Shown in pieces: positions 1 through 7,729 of a stretch of 12,538 nt of DNA. The position numbers were made by a program, and so were the translations under genes. The notes under the pieces are model-generated. The model saw only the letters and a program-made list of their open reading frames with translations, was not told the origin of the DNA and made no database searches. Location: positions 1 through 12,538 of the forward strand of contig JAEZKS010000109.1 of the NCBI GenBank assembly GCA_023436075.1, given 5' to 3'. The stretch's first letter is position 1; every line of letters starts with the position of its first letter. The stretch is from Methanobacteriota archaeon. GTDB lineage: Archaea > Halobacteriota > Methanocellia > Methanocellales > Methanocellaceae.

Positions 1-278
1 AGGTTGACGAGGTACTCTACCCCGCCGACCTCGTGCACCATCGAGACGTTGGCTGCATTGATCGTGATGCCTCTCGCCTGCTCTTCCTCGTCGAAGTCCA
101 TGAACAGCTGCTTGCCGGCAAGGTCCATGGAGATCATGCCAGAGCCGGCTAACAGGTTGTCAGATAACGTTGTTTTCCCATGGTCGATGTGGGCGCAGAT
201 ACCGATGTTGCGGATCTGCTCGGGCTTGTCCATGAGCTCCTTGACCCGCTCGACCACTTTCTTTCCTCTTGTCGCCAT
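1..278 (-). CDS. fusA: Translation elongation factor EF-2, N-terminal part (runs off the left edge)
   Basis: This is the first 92 codons of archaeal elongation factor 2, the GTPase that moves mRNA and tRNA through the ribosome after each peptide bond. Translation from the ATG at 278 begins MATRGKKVVERVKELM. It contains the G1/P-loop AHIDHGKTT at about residues 29-37 and the switch I segment EEQARGITI at about 65-73, where the threonine contacts Mg-GTP. The DxxG motif and the rest of the roughly 730-residue protein lie outside the window. The start is supported by GAGG about eight bases upstream and by agreement with the usual archaeal EF-2 N terminus. It follows rps7 with a 28-base gap and is the last gene visible in the operon. 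In archaea the next genes are often EF-1A and uS10, but these cannot be seen here. The identification is secure; only the missing portion is unknown. Confidence 0.95.
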   Translation of the reverse strand, partial: MATRGKKVVERVKELMDKPEQIRNIGICAHIDHGKTTLSDNLLAGSGMISMDLAGKQLFMDFDEEEQARGITINAANVSMVHEVGGVEYLVN

Positions 279-306
279 TGTAATTTCCTCGAATACCGGT
301 TAGCGT

Positions 307-930
307 TTATCTGGCAGCCTTCGCTACCCTTTCCTTCTCGTCCTTCTTGCCGACCGAGTAGCTCTTGACGTCGCCCTTGGCCGCGGCCATGAGCTCGTCC
401 GCGAGCGCCTGCTCGACGGACTTCTTGCTCTTGAAGGAGGCCTTCTCGGCGCCCTGGGCGATGAACATGAGAGCCTGGTCGACCCTGCGCATTGGCGCCG
501 TATCGACCGACTTGGGCACGTTGATGCCGCCGTACTTGAGACGGACGGTCTCTTCGCGGGGGCCCGCGTTCTCGAGGGCGTCCACGAAGACCTGCACCGG
601 GTTCTGCTTCGTCCTCGCCGCGACGATCTCGAAGGCGTCGCGCACGATGTTGTAGCACTTCATCTTCTCGCCGGTGTTGAACTCGTTGCGCATCATCTTG
701 TTGATGAGCCGCTCGACGATGGGGATCTCGGCCTTGTTGAACTGCCTGGCCGCCGACTTGCCGCCGGTGTGGGGTACGACGATAGGCTTGAGGTTGATGT
801 ACCTCTTGATGCTCGGGTCCTTGATGTTGACCTGCGTCATGTCGTATTTGCCGAACAGCAACAGGTTCGGGACGGCCGGCTTGGCCTCTTCGACTGCGAC
901 AGTCGTAGTTTCAATATTCTCTTCTGCCAT
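307..930 (-). CDS. rps7: Small ribosomal subunit protein uS7
   Basis: This 207-residue protein matches archaeal uS7, a primary 16S rRNA-binding protein that organises the head of the 30S subunit near the decoding centre and the E site. After a variable acidic N terminus (residues 1-20), the core begins at about residue 24 (LLFGKYDMTQV). It includes the helix NKAEIPIVERLINKMMRN (about 65-82) and the conserved stretch from NAGPREETVRLKYGG (121-135) into INVPKSVDTAPMRRVDQAL. The basic C terminus is typical. The ATG at 930 has an excellent ribosome binding site, GAGGTGATC at 933-941, complementary to the archaeal 16S 3' end. The rps12 stop codon lies inside that site, so translation of the two genes is probably coupled. 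The pairing with rps12 upstream and EF-2 downstream is the classic str-type order shared by bacteria and archaea. Confidence 0.97.
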   Translation of the reverse strand: MAEENIETTTVAVEEAKPAVPNLLLFGKYDMTQVNIKDPSIKRYINLKPIVVPHTGGKSAARQFNKAEIPIVERLINKMMRNEFNTGEKMKCYNIVRDAFEIVAARTKQNPVQVFVDALENAGPREETVRLKYGGINVPKSVDTAPMRRVDQALMFIAQGAEKASFKSKKSVEQALADELMAAAKGDVKSYSVGKKDEKERVAKAAR

Positions 931-932
931 AA

Positions 933-941
933 GATCACCTC
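933..941 (-). promoter_or_regulatory. Ribosome binding site of rps7 containing the rps12 stop
   Basis: GAGGTGATC lies two bases before the rps7 ATG. The rps12 TGA stop (935-937) is embedded in it, implying coupled translation of uS12 and uS7. Confidence 0.8.
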
Positions 942-1363
942 AGTGGCTTGTCTCTCTTGCCCTTGACCATCTCGTCCAGCGATACATCGTTGACCTTGCA
1001 TACGCGGAAGCGGACGCCAGGGATGTCGCCGTACGAGCCGCCCATCCGGCCGCCGATGCCCTCGATGGTGACCTCGTCGTGCTCGTCGATGAAGTTGATG
1101 GCTCCGTCGCCCGGACAGAACGCGGTGACCTGCCTGCCGTTCTTGATGAGCTGAATTCTGATGCATTTCCTGATGGCGGAGTTCGGCTGCTTGGCCTCTA
1201 CGCCGATCTTCTCCAGTACGATGCCCTTCGCCTGCGGGGCGCCCTCGAGCGGGTCAGCCTTCTCGTCTAAGCGGAGAACGCGGCGGGCATAGTCTCTGTC
1301 GCCCCACCTGTACAGTTTCCTGTCATGATTGAGCTTGCGAGCTGCAAATTTTCCCATTCCCAT
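935..1363 (-). CDS. rps12: Small ribosomal subunit protein uS12
   Basis: This 142-residue protein is archaeal uS12, which lies at the decoding centre of the small subunit and helps check codon-anticodon pairing. The signature KQPNSAIRKC is at residues 58-67, and the conserved loop GGRMGGSYGDIPGVRFR spans about 104-120. The length is normal for archaea, and the start MGMGKFAARKL matches the family, although the second ATG two codons later (1357) cannot be excluded. The ATG at 1363 is preceded by AAGGAG with an eight-base spacer, and the nusA TAA stop overlaps this site (TAAGGAG). It lies 12 bases after nusA and 4 bases before rps7. The position and motifs leave little doubt about identity. Confidence 0.97.
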   Translation of the reverse strand: MGMGKFAARKLNHDRKLYRWGDRDYARRVLRLDEKADPLEGAPQAKGIVLEKIGVEAKQPNSAIRKCIRIQLIKNGRQVTAFCPGDGAINFIDEHDEVTIEGIGGRMGGSYGDIPGVRFRVCKVNDVSLDEMVKGKRDKPLR

Positions 1364-1375
1364 GATATTGACTCC

Positions 1376-1813
1376 TTATTTCTGGTTGTTAATGACGACG
1401 TCGTCCAATTTGTGATGCCTCTGGGCCAGTGTCTTCACCTTCTTGATGTTCCTGCCGTTCTTTCCGATGGCCAGCCCTTTGTCTTTGGCCGCCACATCCA
1501 CGATCGCGACGTGTCGGTCGCCCTTCGTGGAGATCGCCACGTTCTTCACCGCAGCGGGCTGGAACAGGTTTCTGACGAATTCCTTCGGGTCCTCAGAGTA
1601 CTCGATGACTTCGACGTGCCTTCCAATCTGTTTGTTAACCCTGTTGATGTTGTTACCATTTTTCCCGATGGCCAGGCCCATGTCCCCGCTCTTGACGACG
1701 AACACTATCCGGTCGTCGTCCGTCAGCAGACAGTCCTTGGCGTGCGCTCCGGTCGTCTTCTCGAAGAGCGCGATGAACTGCATCGTTTCCGTGGTAAACG
1801 TCACATCAGGCAC
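1376..1813 (-). CDS. nusA: Archaeal NusA-like transcription factor (two KH domains)
   Basis: This 145-residue protein is the short archaeal form of NusA. It keeps only the two RNA-binding KH domains and lacks the N-terminal polymerase-binding and S1 regions of bacterial NusA. Each KH domain shows its nucleic-acid-binding GxxG loop as GKNG, at residues 50-53 and 117-120, inside the matching contexts MGLAIGKNG and KGLAIGKNG. It is believed to bind nascent RNA, but its precise role in archaeal termination or antitermination is less settled than in bacteria. Translation starts at a GTG (1813) with GGGGTG-type complementarity upstream. The start codon lies inside rpl30e, giving an 8-base overlap. 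The N terminus, with TTETMQFIALFEKTTGA, agrees with the family, so the GTG start is well supported. The location between eL30 and uS12 is the conserved archaeal position. Confidence 0.95.
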   Translation of the reverse strand: MPDVTFTTETMQFIALFEKTTGAHAKDCLLTDDDRIVFVVKSGDMGLAIGKNGNNINRVNKQIGRHVEVIEYSEDPKEFVRNLFQPAAVKNVAISTKGDRHVAIVDVAAKDKGLAIGKNGRNIKKVKTLAQRHHKLDDVVINNQK

Positions 1814-2111
1814 TCTTTACACCCCTGGCCAGCGCCATGATGTCAGAGTCGCCCGGTTCGAGCACGGTCAGTGCCGAGACGATATACGGCTTGCCGCACA
1901 TCGGCCCCAGGTCTACGCTCATGCCCGGAAACTCGTACAACGGTACGTTCGCTCCCTTGATCTGTGCCTTGATTTCACCGGGACAGTTGGAGGCCACGAT
2001 GACAAGTTTCGCTACTCCGCGTTTACTTGCTTTGATGGCCTGCCGGGTCCCTACGAGGACCTTGCCGGTTCTCATCACGCTTCTCAGTGACTTGTCCAGG
2101 TCTATTTCCAT
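1806..2111 (-). CDS. rpl30e: Large ribosomal subunit protein eL30
   Basis: This is archaeal eL30, a small RNA-binding protein of the L7Ae/L30e/S12e family that binds kink-turn-like RNA in the 50S subunit. Visible family features are the N-terminal DLDKSLRSVMRTGKVLVGT, the segment AKLVIVASNCP, and the C-terminal CGKPYIVSALTVLEPGDSDI. The ATG at 2111 gives 101 residues and is preferred. The sequence MEIDLDKSL matches the usual family start, and GAAGTGA (2117-2123), close to the ideal GAGGTGA, sits five bases upstream. A GTG at 2120 would add three residues and overlap rpoA2 by four bases, but it has no clear binding site of its own. The rpoA2 stop codon is part of the preferred binding site. 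The 3' end overlaps nusA by eight bases. Presence of eL30 between rpoA2 and nusA is standard in archaea. Confidence 0.95.
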   Translation of the reverse strand: MEIDLDKSLRSVMRTGKVLVGTRQAIKASKRGVAKLVIVASNCPGEIKAQIKGANVPLYEFPGMSVDLGPMCGKPYIVSALTVLEPGDSDIMALARGVKSA

Positions 2112-2116
2112 GTAAC

Positions 2117-3271
2117 TCACTTCTTTCTCGTTGTGTTGACAGCCAGTAATTCGACGTCGCCGGTGCCTAATTGTATTGGCTGTCCTACGATTACGTTTTC
2201 GGTGACACCGGTCAACTCATCGACTTCTCCGGCTACGGCGGCATCCAATAAATGATTTACGGTTACCTCGAACGCAGCCCGCGAAAGTACGCTGGCCTTC
2301 TCGCCCGATATGCCATGCCGGCCGATCTGCTTCACTTCGCCGTCGATGGTCATCATGTCCGACACAAGCATGATGTGCCGGATGTCGACAGTAAGACCCT
2401 GTTCGGACAGGGTGTCCAGCGCCTCGTTGATGATGGCGTTGCGTGCGGCTTCGATACCGAGGACTTCCGCGATCTCGTTGATGTTGTTCGTCTTGGTCCT
2501 CGCTGCGTCGATCCCGTCGATGTTGATGACTTTCTTCAGCATGGAGCCCTGCGTGTACACGACGTATTCGTTCTCCTCCTTGCGGATCACGACACGCGTG
2601 ATGCCCTTGATCCCCTTGAGGGATATGGCACGGACCTTCTCCACGAGCTGGAGCAGGTCACGGTACGACGGCTCTTCCGGGTTGATGACCAGCTTGTTCT
2701 CCTGCGGGGCGACCTCGTATCCGATCTCTTCGGAGATCTTATCGGCCACCTCCTGGAGCGTCATGTTACGCTGGATCAGCTGTTTTTCATTGATGTCGAT
2801 GATGATACTCATGTCGGCGAGATTCGTCGACGTCATGCCCACGTCGGCCACGGTCGTCTCCTCGAGCTCCCACGCGAGCTTCTTCACTGCGTCACGGTTG
2901 CCCGATACTTCGGGGAGCAGGTGGATGGTCATCATGGGCGTCGACGGCTCGCGCCGGGCGTCCACGATCTCTATGAGCCGGGGCAGGCCGAGCGTGACGT
3001 CGATTTCGGCCACGCCTGCGTAGTGGAAGGTACGCATCGTCATCTGCGTGCCGGGTTCGCCGATACTCTGTGCGGCGACCATGCCTACGGCCTCGCAGTT
3101 CTCCACGCGGGCCTTGCCGTAGGCTTCCATAGTCTTCTCGATGATGGTGTCGAGCTGCTTGCGAGTGACCTTGACGCCAGTCAGGTTCGCCTTCAGGTCC
3201 TCGATCATCTTGTGGGGCAACTCGAGCTTGTCCAGCTCGTTGAAGACAGTCGTCTCGGAAAGATTGCTCAC
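2117..3271 (-). CDS. rpoA2: DNA-directed RNA polymerase subunit A'' (RpoA2, RpoC-like C-terminal part)
   Basis: This 384-residue subunit corresponds to the C-terminal third of bacterial beta' or eukaryotic Rpb1. It contributes the trigger loop, which closes over the incoming nucleotide, and part of the jaw and clamp. The motif GMVAAQSIGEPGTQMT (residues 63-78) leads into the trigger-loop segment TMRTFHYAG, with the catalytic-site histidine at residue 83, then LGLPRLIEI (about 94-102). The C terminus carries ENVIVGQPIQLGTG, which completes the clamp. The start is a GTG at 3271 preceded by a perfect GGAGGTGA with a six-base spacer. There is no in-frame ATG before residue 22, so the GTG start is convincing. 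It overlaps the rpoA1 stop by four bases (GTGA), a typical translational-coupling arrangement that would help keep A' and A'' equimolar. Length is normal for the family. Confidence 0.97.
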   Translation of the reverse strand: MSNLSETTVFNELDKLELPHKMIEDLKANLTGVKVTRKQLDTIIEKTMEAYGKARVENCEAVGMVAAQSIGEPGTQMTMRTFHYAGVAEIDVTLGLPRLIEIVDARREPSTPMMTIHLLPEVSGNRDAVKKLAWELEETTVADVGMTSTNLADMSIIIDINEKQLIQRNMTLQEVADKISEEIGYEVAPQENKLVINPEEPSYRDLLQLVEKVRAISLKGIKGITRVVIRKEENEYVVYTQGSMLKKVINIDGIDAARTKTNNINEIAEVLGIEAARNAIINEALDTLSEQGLTVDIRHIMLVSDMMTIDGEVKQIGRHGISGEKASVLSRAAFEVTVNHLLDAAVAGEVDELTGVTENVIVGQPIQLGTGDVELLAVNTTRKK

Positions 3272-5901
3272 TTCGAGTCACCTCCGTTGACCACGCTCTC
3301 GACTATGCGCGGGATGTTAACGCCCTCACCGTAGTCGCTCTTCATGGGGTCGACTCCATCCTCGCCGTACAGGAACTGTACGATGACGCCGCGCATCTCG
3401 CGCACGGTGCCGTCGAACTTGACTTCAAGATCCTGCAACGCGTTGACTAGCCTGCGCTGCAGGTAACCGGACTGCGACGTCCTGACTGCAGTGTCGACGA
3501 GACCTTCACGGCCACCCATTGCGTGGAAGAAGAATTCCGTCGGATTCAGGCCCTTCTTGTAAGACGATTCTACGAAGCCCCGTGAGTCCGCGCCCCGGTC
3601 TCCCGGGAGGAAGTGGGGCAGCGTCCGGTCGCCGTAGCCTCTCATGATCCGCTCTCCACGGACCGACTGCTGGCCGACGCATCCGGCCATCTGGGTAAGG
3701 TTAAGGAAGCTGCCACGAGCGCCCGACCGGGCCATGATGACTGCGGAGTTGTCGCCCTGGCTGCCCAGGAACTTGCCTGCGATACCGCCGGCGGCGTCTC
3801 TTGCCTTGGCCAGCTCCTGCATGATCCTCATTTCCAGCGTCTCGTCGAGCGTGCGGCCCGGCAGCGCTTCGAGCTCGCCCCTGTCGTGGGCCTCGATCAG
3901 CTTGCGCACCTGCTTCTCGGAGTTCAGCACGACCTCGGTGATCTGCGCGATCGACTCGCGCGGGATGTCCGTGTCACTGATGCCGTAGGAGAAGCCCCGG
4001 TGGGTGATGGCGCGGATGGCCAGCATGGTGACCTCGTTCAGGAACGTGGCCGCCGTCTGCTCGTCCATCGTCTTCACGATGCGGTCCAGTATCTTGCCGC
4101 TGAAAGCGCCGATGGCCTTCTCGTCGATGGTGCCGCATTTCAGGTCGCCGTCGCGGATGACCACGTAGGCGTCCCGCTCGCACTCTTCCTTCTTGCAGAA
4201 CTCGCAGTTCTCGCAAATCTTCGCCTGGTACGTCATTTCCAGGCCCTTGGGCAGGATCTGGCTGAATATCTGCTTGCCAGTCCAGTACTTCACGCCGTCC
4301 CGGACCTCGGCAGGCTCGGGCAACTCGTGGACGTGGACTTTGCTCAATATCTCGGAAGTGTCGGCCTCGCTGAACATGCGGTAGCCCTTGGTCAGCAGGT
4401 AGATGCCCGAGATGTGGTCGTGCAGGCCGCCGATGATGGGGCCGCCGAATCTCGGGGACAGGATGTTCTCCTGCACCAGCATGAGTATCCGGGCTTCGGC
4501 GAGCGCCTCCATCGTCTGCGGGACGTGAAGGTTCATTTCGTCGCCGTCGAAGTCGGCGTTGTAAGGCGCGCAGACTGCCGGGTTCAGGCGGAAGGTCTTG
4601 TGCGGCATCACCCGCACGAAGTGCGACATGATGCTCATCCGGTGCAGCGACGGCTGCCGGTTGAACAGCACGACGTCGCCGTCCTTGAGCTGCCGGTCGA
4701 TCTTCCAGCCGACCTCCAGCGCCTCGGCCAGCTCCTGGCAGTTCTTGTCAGTGATCTTTAGCCTGCGGCCGTCGGCACGTTTCACATAGTTGGCGCCAGG
4801 CCAGTTCTCGGAGCCGCGCCGGACGAATTCCCGGACCGCCTCGATGTTGAACGGGGTGACGGTGACGGGCACGGTCATTTCCTTCGCTATACGCATCGGC
4901 ACGCCGACCTCGTTGATGCTGAGGTTCGGATCTGGCGAGATCACGGTACGAGCGCTGAAGTTGACACGCTTACCGGACAGGCTGCCCCTGAAACGGCCTT
5001 CCTTGCCCTTGAGACGCTGCGACAGCGTCTTGAGGGGCCTGCCGCTGCGGTGGCGGGCCGGGGGCACGCCAGACACTGCGTTGTCCATGTACGTCGTGAC
5101 GTGGTACTGGAGCAGCTCCCACAGGTCTTCTATAATGAGCTGCGGGGCGCCTGCGTCGCGGTTCTCCTGGAACCGCTGGTTGATCCTGATGATATCGACT
5201 AACTTGTGGGTCAGGTCGTCTTCCGACCGCTGGCCCGACTCCAGAGTGATCGAGGGGCGCACCGTGACCGGCGGCACCGGCAGGACGGTCAGCACCATCC
5301 ACTCCGGCCTCGCGTTCTTCGGGTCCATGCCGAAGACCTCGATGTCCTCGTCGGGGATCATCTCGAGGCGGTCCCGGACGTCGGTCGGCATCAGCTTGTG
5401 GCCGTCCTCTAAGTAGCCGGTCGGCTTCTCGAACTTGATCTCCTTCTGCTCTTCGCCGCAATACGGGCACGTGGTGGACTTCGCGTCCTTGAAGACGTTC
5501 TTGACTATCTCGTCAATCGGCTGACCGTATGCCTGTGCCGTTTTTATCTGGCGCAGGTAGTCCGCCTTCATCTTCTCGTCCAGCAGGAGGCGGCCGCACT
5601 TGCGACAGGTCGTCCTGAGGACCTTACGGAGCAGGCGGGCGAAGCCAACGTGGATGACGGGGGCCGCCAGCTCGATGTGGCCGAAGTGGCCCGGACATTC
5701 ACCTGGCCGGCCGCCACAGGTGCGGCAGCGCAGGCCGGGGTCGATGACGCCCAGGCGCGGGTCCATCAGGCCCATGTCGATGGGGTAGCCGTCGTCGTCA
5801 TAGGTGTCCGCGGTGATGATCTTGGTGACGCTCATCTTTCTGATTTCGGCCGGGGACAGCAGGCCGAAACGAATTTTCCGGATTCTCTTAGGGCTTGTCA
5901 T
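3268..5901 (-). CDS. rpoA1: DNA-directed RNA polymerase subunit A' (RpoA1, RpoC-like N-terminal part)
   Basis: This 877-residue subunit is the N-terminal two thirds of the archaeal largest polymerase subunit and carries the catalytic metal site. NADFDGDEMNLHVPQ at 448-462 supplies the three aspartates (450, 452, 454) that hold the catalytic Mg. Near the N terminus is the clamp zinc site: C59, C62, C69 and the histidine of PGHFGH (70-75). A second zinc site is formed by CRKC (99-102) and CPYC (145-148). Conserved lid/rudder and switch regions are visible as KGKEGRFRGSLSGKRVNFSA (298-317) and RQPSLHRMSIM (415-425). The ATG at 5901 has GAGGTG six bases upstream, and the rpoB1 stop codon runs into that site. 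The protein ends within the GTGA shared with rpoA2, so the large subunit is split at the normal archaeal position. Confidence 0.98.
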   Translation of the reverse strand: MTSPKRIRKIRFGLLSPAEIRKMSVTKIITADTYDDDGYPIDMGLMDPRLGVIDPGLRCRTCGGRPGECPGHFGHIELAAPVIHVGFARLLRKVLRTTCRKCGRLLLDEKMKADYLRQIKTAQAYGQPIDEIVKNVFKDAKSTTCPYCGEEQKEIKFEKPTGYLEDGHKLMPTDVRDRLEMIPDEDIEVFGMDPKNARPEWMVLTVLPVPPVTVRPSITLESGQRSEDDLTHKLVDIIRINQRFQENRDAGAPQLIIEDLWELLQYHVTTYMDNAVSGVPPARHRSGRPLKTLSQRLKGKEGRFRGSLSGKRVNFSARTVISPDPNLSINEVGVPMRIAKEMTVPVTVTPFNIEAVREFVRRGSENWPGANYVKRADGRRLKITDKNCQELAEALEVGWKIDRQLKDGDVVLFNRQPSLHRMSIMSHFVRVMPHKTFRLNPAVCAPYNADFDGDEMNLHVPQTMEALAEARILMLVQENILSPRFGGPIIGGLHDHISGIYLLTKGYRMFSEADTSEILSKVHVHELPEPAEVRDGVKYWTGKQIFSQILPKGLEMTYQAKICENCEFCKKEECERDAYVVIRDGDLKCGTIDEKAIGAFSGKILDRIVKTMDEQTAATFLNEVTMLAIRAITHRGFSYGISDTDIPRESIAQITEVVLNSEKQVRKLIEAHDRGELEALPGRTLDETLEMRIMQELAKARDAAGGIAGKFLGSQGDNSAVIMARSGARGSFLNLTQMAGCVGQQSVRGERIMRGYGDRTLPHFLPGDRGADSRGFVESSYKKGLNPTEFFFHAMGGREGLVDTAVRTSQSGYLQRRLVNALQDLEVKFDGTVREMRGVIVQFLYGEDGVDPMKSDYGEGVNIPRIVESVVNGGDSK
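3278..3285 (-). promoter_or_regulatory. Perfect ribosome binding site for the rpoA2 GTG start
   Basis: GGAGGTGA, a full match to the archaeal anti-Shine-Dalgarno complement, lies within the end of rpoA1, six bases before the GTG at 3271. It makes the non-ATG start and the four-base GTGA overlap convincing. Confidence 0.85.
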
Positions 5902-5907
5902 TTTTTA

Positions 5908-5913
5908 CACCTC
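5908..5913 (-). promoter_or_regulatory. Ribosome binding site of rpoA1, abutting the rpoB1 stop
   Basis: GAGGTG sits six bases before the rpoA1 ATG. The TGA stop of rpoB1 (5912-5914) overlaps its first two bases, reading TGAGGTG, so termination on B' places the ribosome at the A' start. Confidence 0.75.
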
Positions 5914-7729
5914 ACACCGCGTCCTCGAGGTCCAGTCTCGGCGCGATGCCGAGAGCCTTCATCTCGTCCAGCAGTAGCTTAAACGCGTAGCTCATCTCGA
6001 TCTTGTAAATGTTAGTGTCGGCACCGCAGTTCGGGCAGTATACGACCCGGCGCTTCTTGTCCTCGGTCGCGACCATGCCGCAGTTGTTGCAGACGTACTC
6101 GAACACCTTGTCCGACTCGTCGAGGAGTCGTTCCTTCAGTGCCATGGCGGCGCCGTGGCCGATCATGACATCTCTTTCCATTTCACCGAACCGGAGACCG
6201 CCTTCTCTCGCACGGCCTTCGGTCGGCTGCCTCGTCAGGACCTGCACCGGGCCGCGGCTGCGGGCGTGCATCTTGGAGGATACCATGTGGTACAGCTTCT
6301 GGTACAGGATGACGCCGACGAACACATCTGCGACGATCCGCTCGCCAGTAGTGCCGCTATAGAACACTTCCTTGCCACTGTGGGAGAAGCCGAACTTCGT
6401 CAGCGCCTTCCTCATGTCGTCTTCCTGCTCGTTGTTGAACGGGGTGCCGTCGATGAACCGCCCTTCCATGGAGCCGACCTTGCCGCCGATGGTCTCGAGC
6501 ACGTGCCCGATGGTCATACGTGATGGGATGGCATGGGGGTTGATGACGAGGTCAGGCACCAGCCCGTTCTCGGCGAAGGGCATGTCTTCCTGTGGCGCAA
6601 TGAGGCCGATGACGCCCTTCTGCCCGTGCCGCGAAGCGAACTTGTCGCCCAGCTCGGGGACACGCTGGTCTCTCGTGCGGACTTTCGCCAGCCGGCTGCC
6701 GTTCTGCGTCGCAGTTAATATTACAGTGTCGACGATGCCCTTCTCGTTGCTGCGCATCGTCACCGAGGTCTCGCGCCTCTTGAGCGGGGTGATGCCGCCC
6801 AGATCGGTCGGCTCCTCCAGGAACCTCGGCGGGCTGGTCTTGCCGATCAGCACGTCGTTCGGGCCGACGACGGTTTCCGGATTGACCAGGCCGTCCTCAT
6901 CCAGCATGGAGTAAAACTCAGACTCGCGGGCGCCGCGCACTTCAGCGTCGGGCACCTCGAAGGTGTCCTCCTGGCCGCCCGGGTACCGGCGCTCTTCGCC
7001 CTCGGTCGTCCGGAAGAAGTGTGACCTTCCCAGGCCTCTCTCGATAGAGCCCCTGTTGAAGACAAGCGCATCTTCAATGTTGTAGCCTTCGTAAGACAGG
7101 ACTGCCACGACGAAGTTCTGGCCTGCAGGGCGCTCGTTGAAGTTGACTGCCTCGGCAGTCTGGGTGTTCACGATGGCCCGCTGCGGGTAGTGCAGGAAGT
7201 GGCCACGCGTGTCCGGCCTGAGCTTCATGTTCGCCGTGCTCATGCCCAGACACTGCTTGACCATGCCTGCGCCCATGGTGACACGGGGAGATGCATTGTG
7301 CTCAGGGTACGGGATCATGCCCGCAGCGATGCCCAGGATCAGCGACGGGTTCAGCTCGAGGTGGGTGTGGTCCCCGGTGAGCTGCGACTCATCGATGGCG
7401 ATGAAAGTGTTCTCTTCTTCCTCAGCGTCGATGTACTCGATCAAGCCGCGCCTGACGAGGTCGTCAAACTGGACCTCGCCGTTCTTCAGCTGCTCGATGT
7501 CCTCGGATGTCACCATTGGCCGGCCATCCATGACGATGATCAGCGGGCGGCGGGCCCGGCCCATGTCCGTGTTGATGATAATCTCATTTGTCAGCGTGTG
7601 GTGGGCGATGTTGATCTGGTTGGAAATGATGCCCTGACGGCGCTTCTCTCGAATGCTCGCGACGAGCTCTTTCGGGTTCTCGTGCGTGCCTACGAGCGCA
7701 CCGTTGACGAATACTCTAGCTCTGGTCAA
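5912..7729 (-). CDS. rpoB1: DNA-directed RNA polymerase subunit B' (RpoB1, C-terminal half of the second subunit)
   Basis: This 605-residue protein is the C-terminal half of the archaeal second-largest polymerase subunit, split from B'' as in many methanogens and haloarchaea. It contains the hybrid-binding and active-site region, with GDKFASRHGQKG at 361-372 (the lysine- and histidine-containing motif near the catalytic centre) and the downstream segment IPSRMTIGHVLE. A C-terminal zinc ribbon uses C547, C550, C565 and C568, followed by the anchor/clamp segment MSYAFKLLLDEM. Translation starts at a TTG (7729). There is no other plausible start for about 50 residues, and AGGAGG sits seven bases upstream. 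The start lies inside rpoB2, giving a 14-base overlap in a different frame, so the two halves are probably made by coupled translation. Ten bases separate its stop from the next gene, rpoA1. Confidence 0.97.
   Translation of the reverse strand: MTRARVFVNGALVGTHENPKELVASIREKRRQGIISNQINIAHHTLTNEIIINTDMGRARRPLIIVMDGRPMVTSEDIEQLKNGEVQFDDLVRRGLIEYIDAEEEENTFIAIDESQLTGDHTHLELNPSLILGIAAGMIPYPEHNASPRVTMGAGMVKQCLGMSTANMKLRPDTRGHFLHYPQRAIVNTQTAEAVNFNERPAGQNFVVAVLSYEGYNIEDALVFNRGSIERGLGRSHFFRTTEGEERRYPGGQEDTFEVPDAEVRGARESEFYSMLDEDGLVNPETVVGPNDVLIGKTSPPRFLEEPTDLGGITPLKRRETSVTMRSNEKGIVDTVILTATQNGSRLAKVRTRDQRVPELGDKFASRHGQKGVIGLIAPQEDMPFAENGLVPDLVINPHAIPSRMTIGHVLETIGGKVGSMEGRFIDGTPFNNEQEDDMRKALTKFGFSHSGKEVFYSGTTGERIVADVFVGVILYQKLYHMVSSKMHARSRGPVQVLTRQPTEGRAREGGLRFGEMERDVMIGHGAAMALKERLLDESDKVFEYVCNNCGMVATEDKKRRVVYCPNCGADTNIYKIEMSYAFKLLLDEMKALGIAPRLDLEDAV

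Noticed and set aside
149..658. Minus-strand frame of 169 codons spanning the end of rps7 and start of EF-2
   Set aside because: It is an arginine-rich alternative frame across two clearly conserved genes and has no recognisable domain.
2252..3334. Long plus-strand open frame (360 codons) opposite rpoA2
   Set aside because: It is antisense to a highly conserved gene, its translation is rich in D, H, R and V as expected for a reverse-complement shadow of G+C-rich codons, and no homologous fold or binding site is evident.
3613..4761. Long plus-strand open frame (382 codons) opposite rpoA1
   Set aside because: It lies wholly inside the catalytic region of A' on the other strand. Low-complexity composition and lack of any promoter or ribosome binding site mark it as a shadow.
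7716..7729. Possible frameshift joining B'' and B' into one gene
   Set aside because: B'' and B' are separate in many methanogens, the B' start has a strong ribosome binding site, and both proteins are full length with the split at the usual place.
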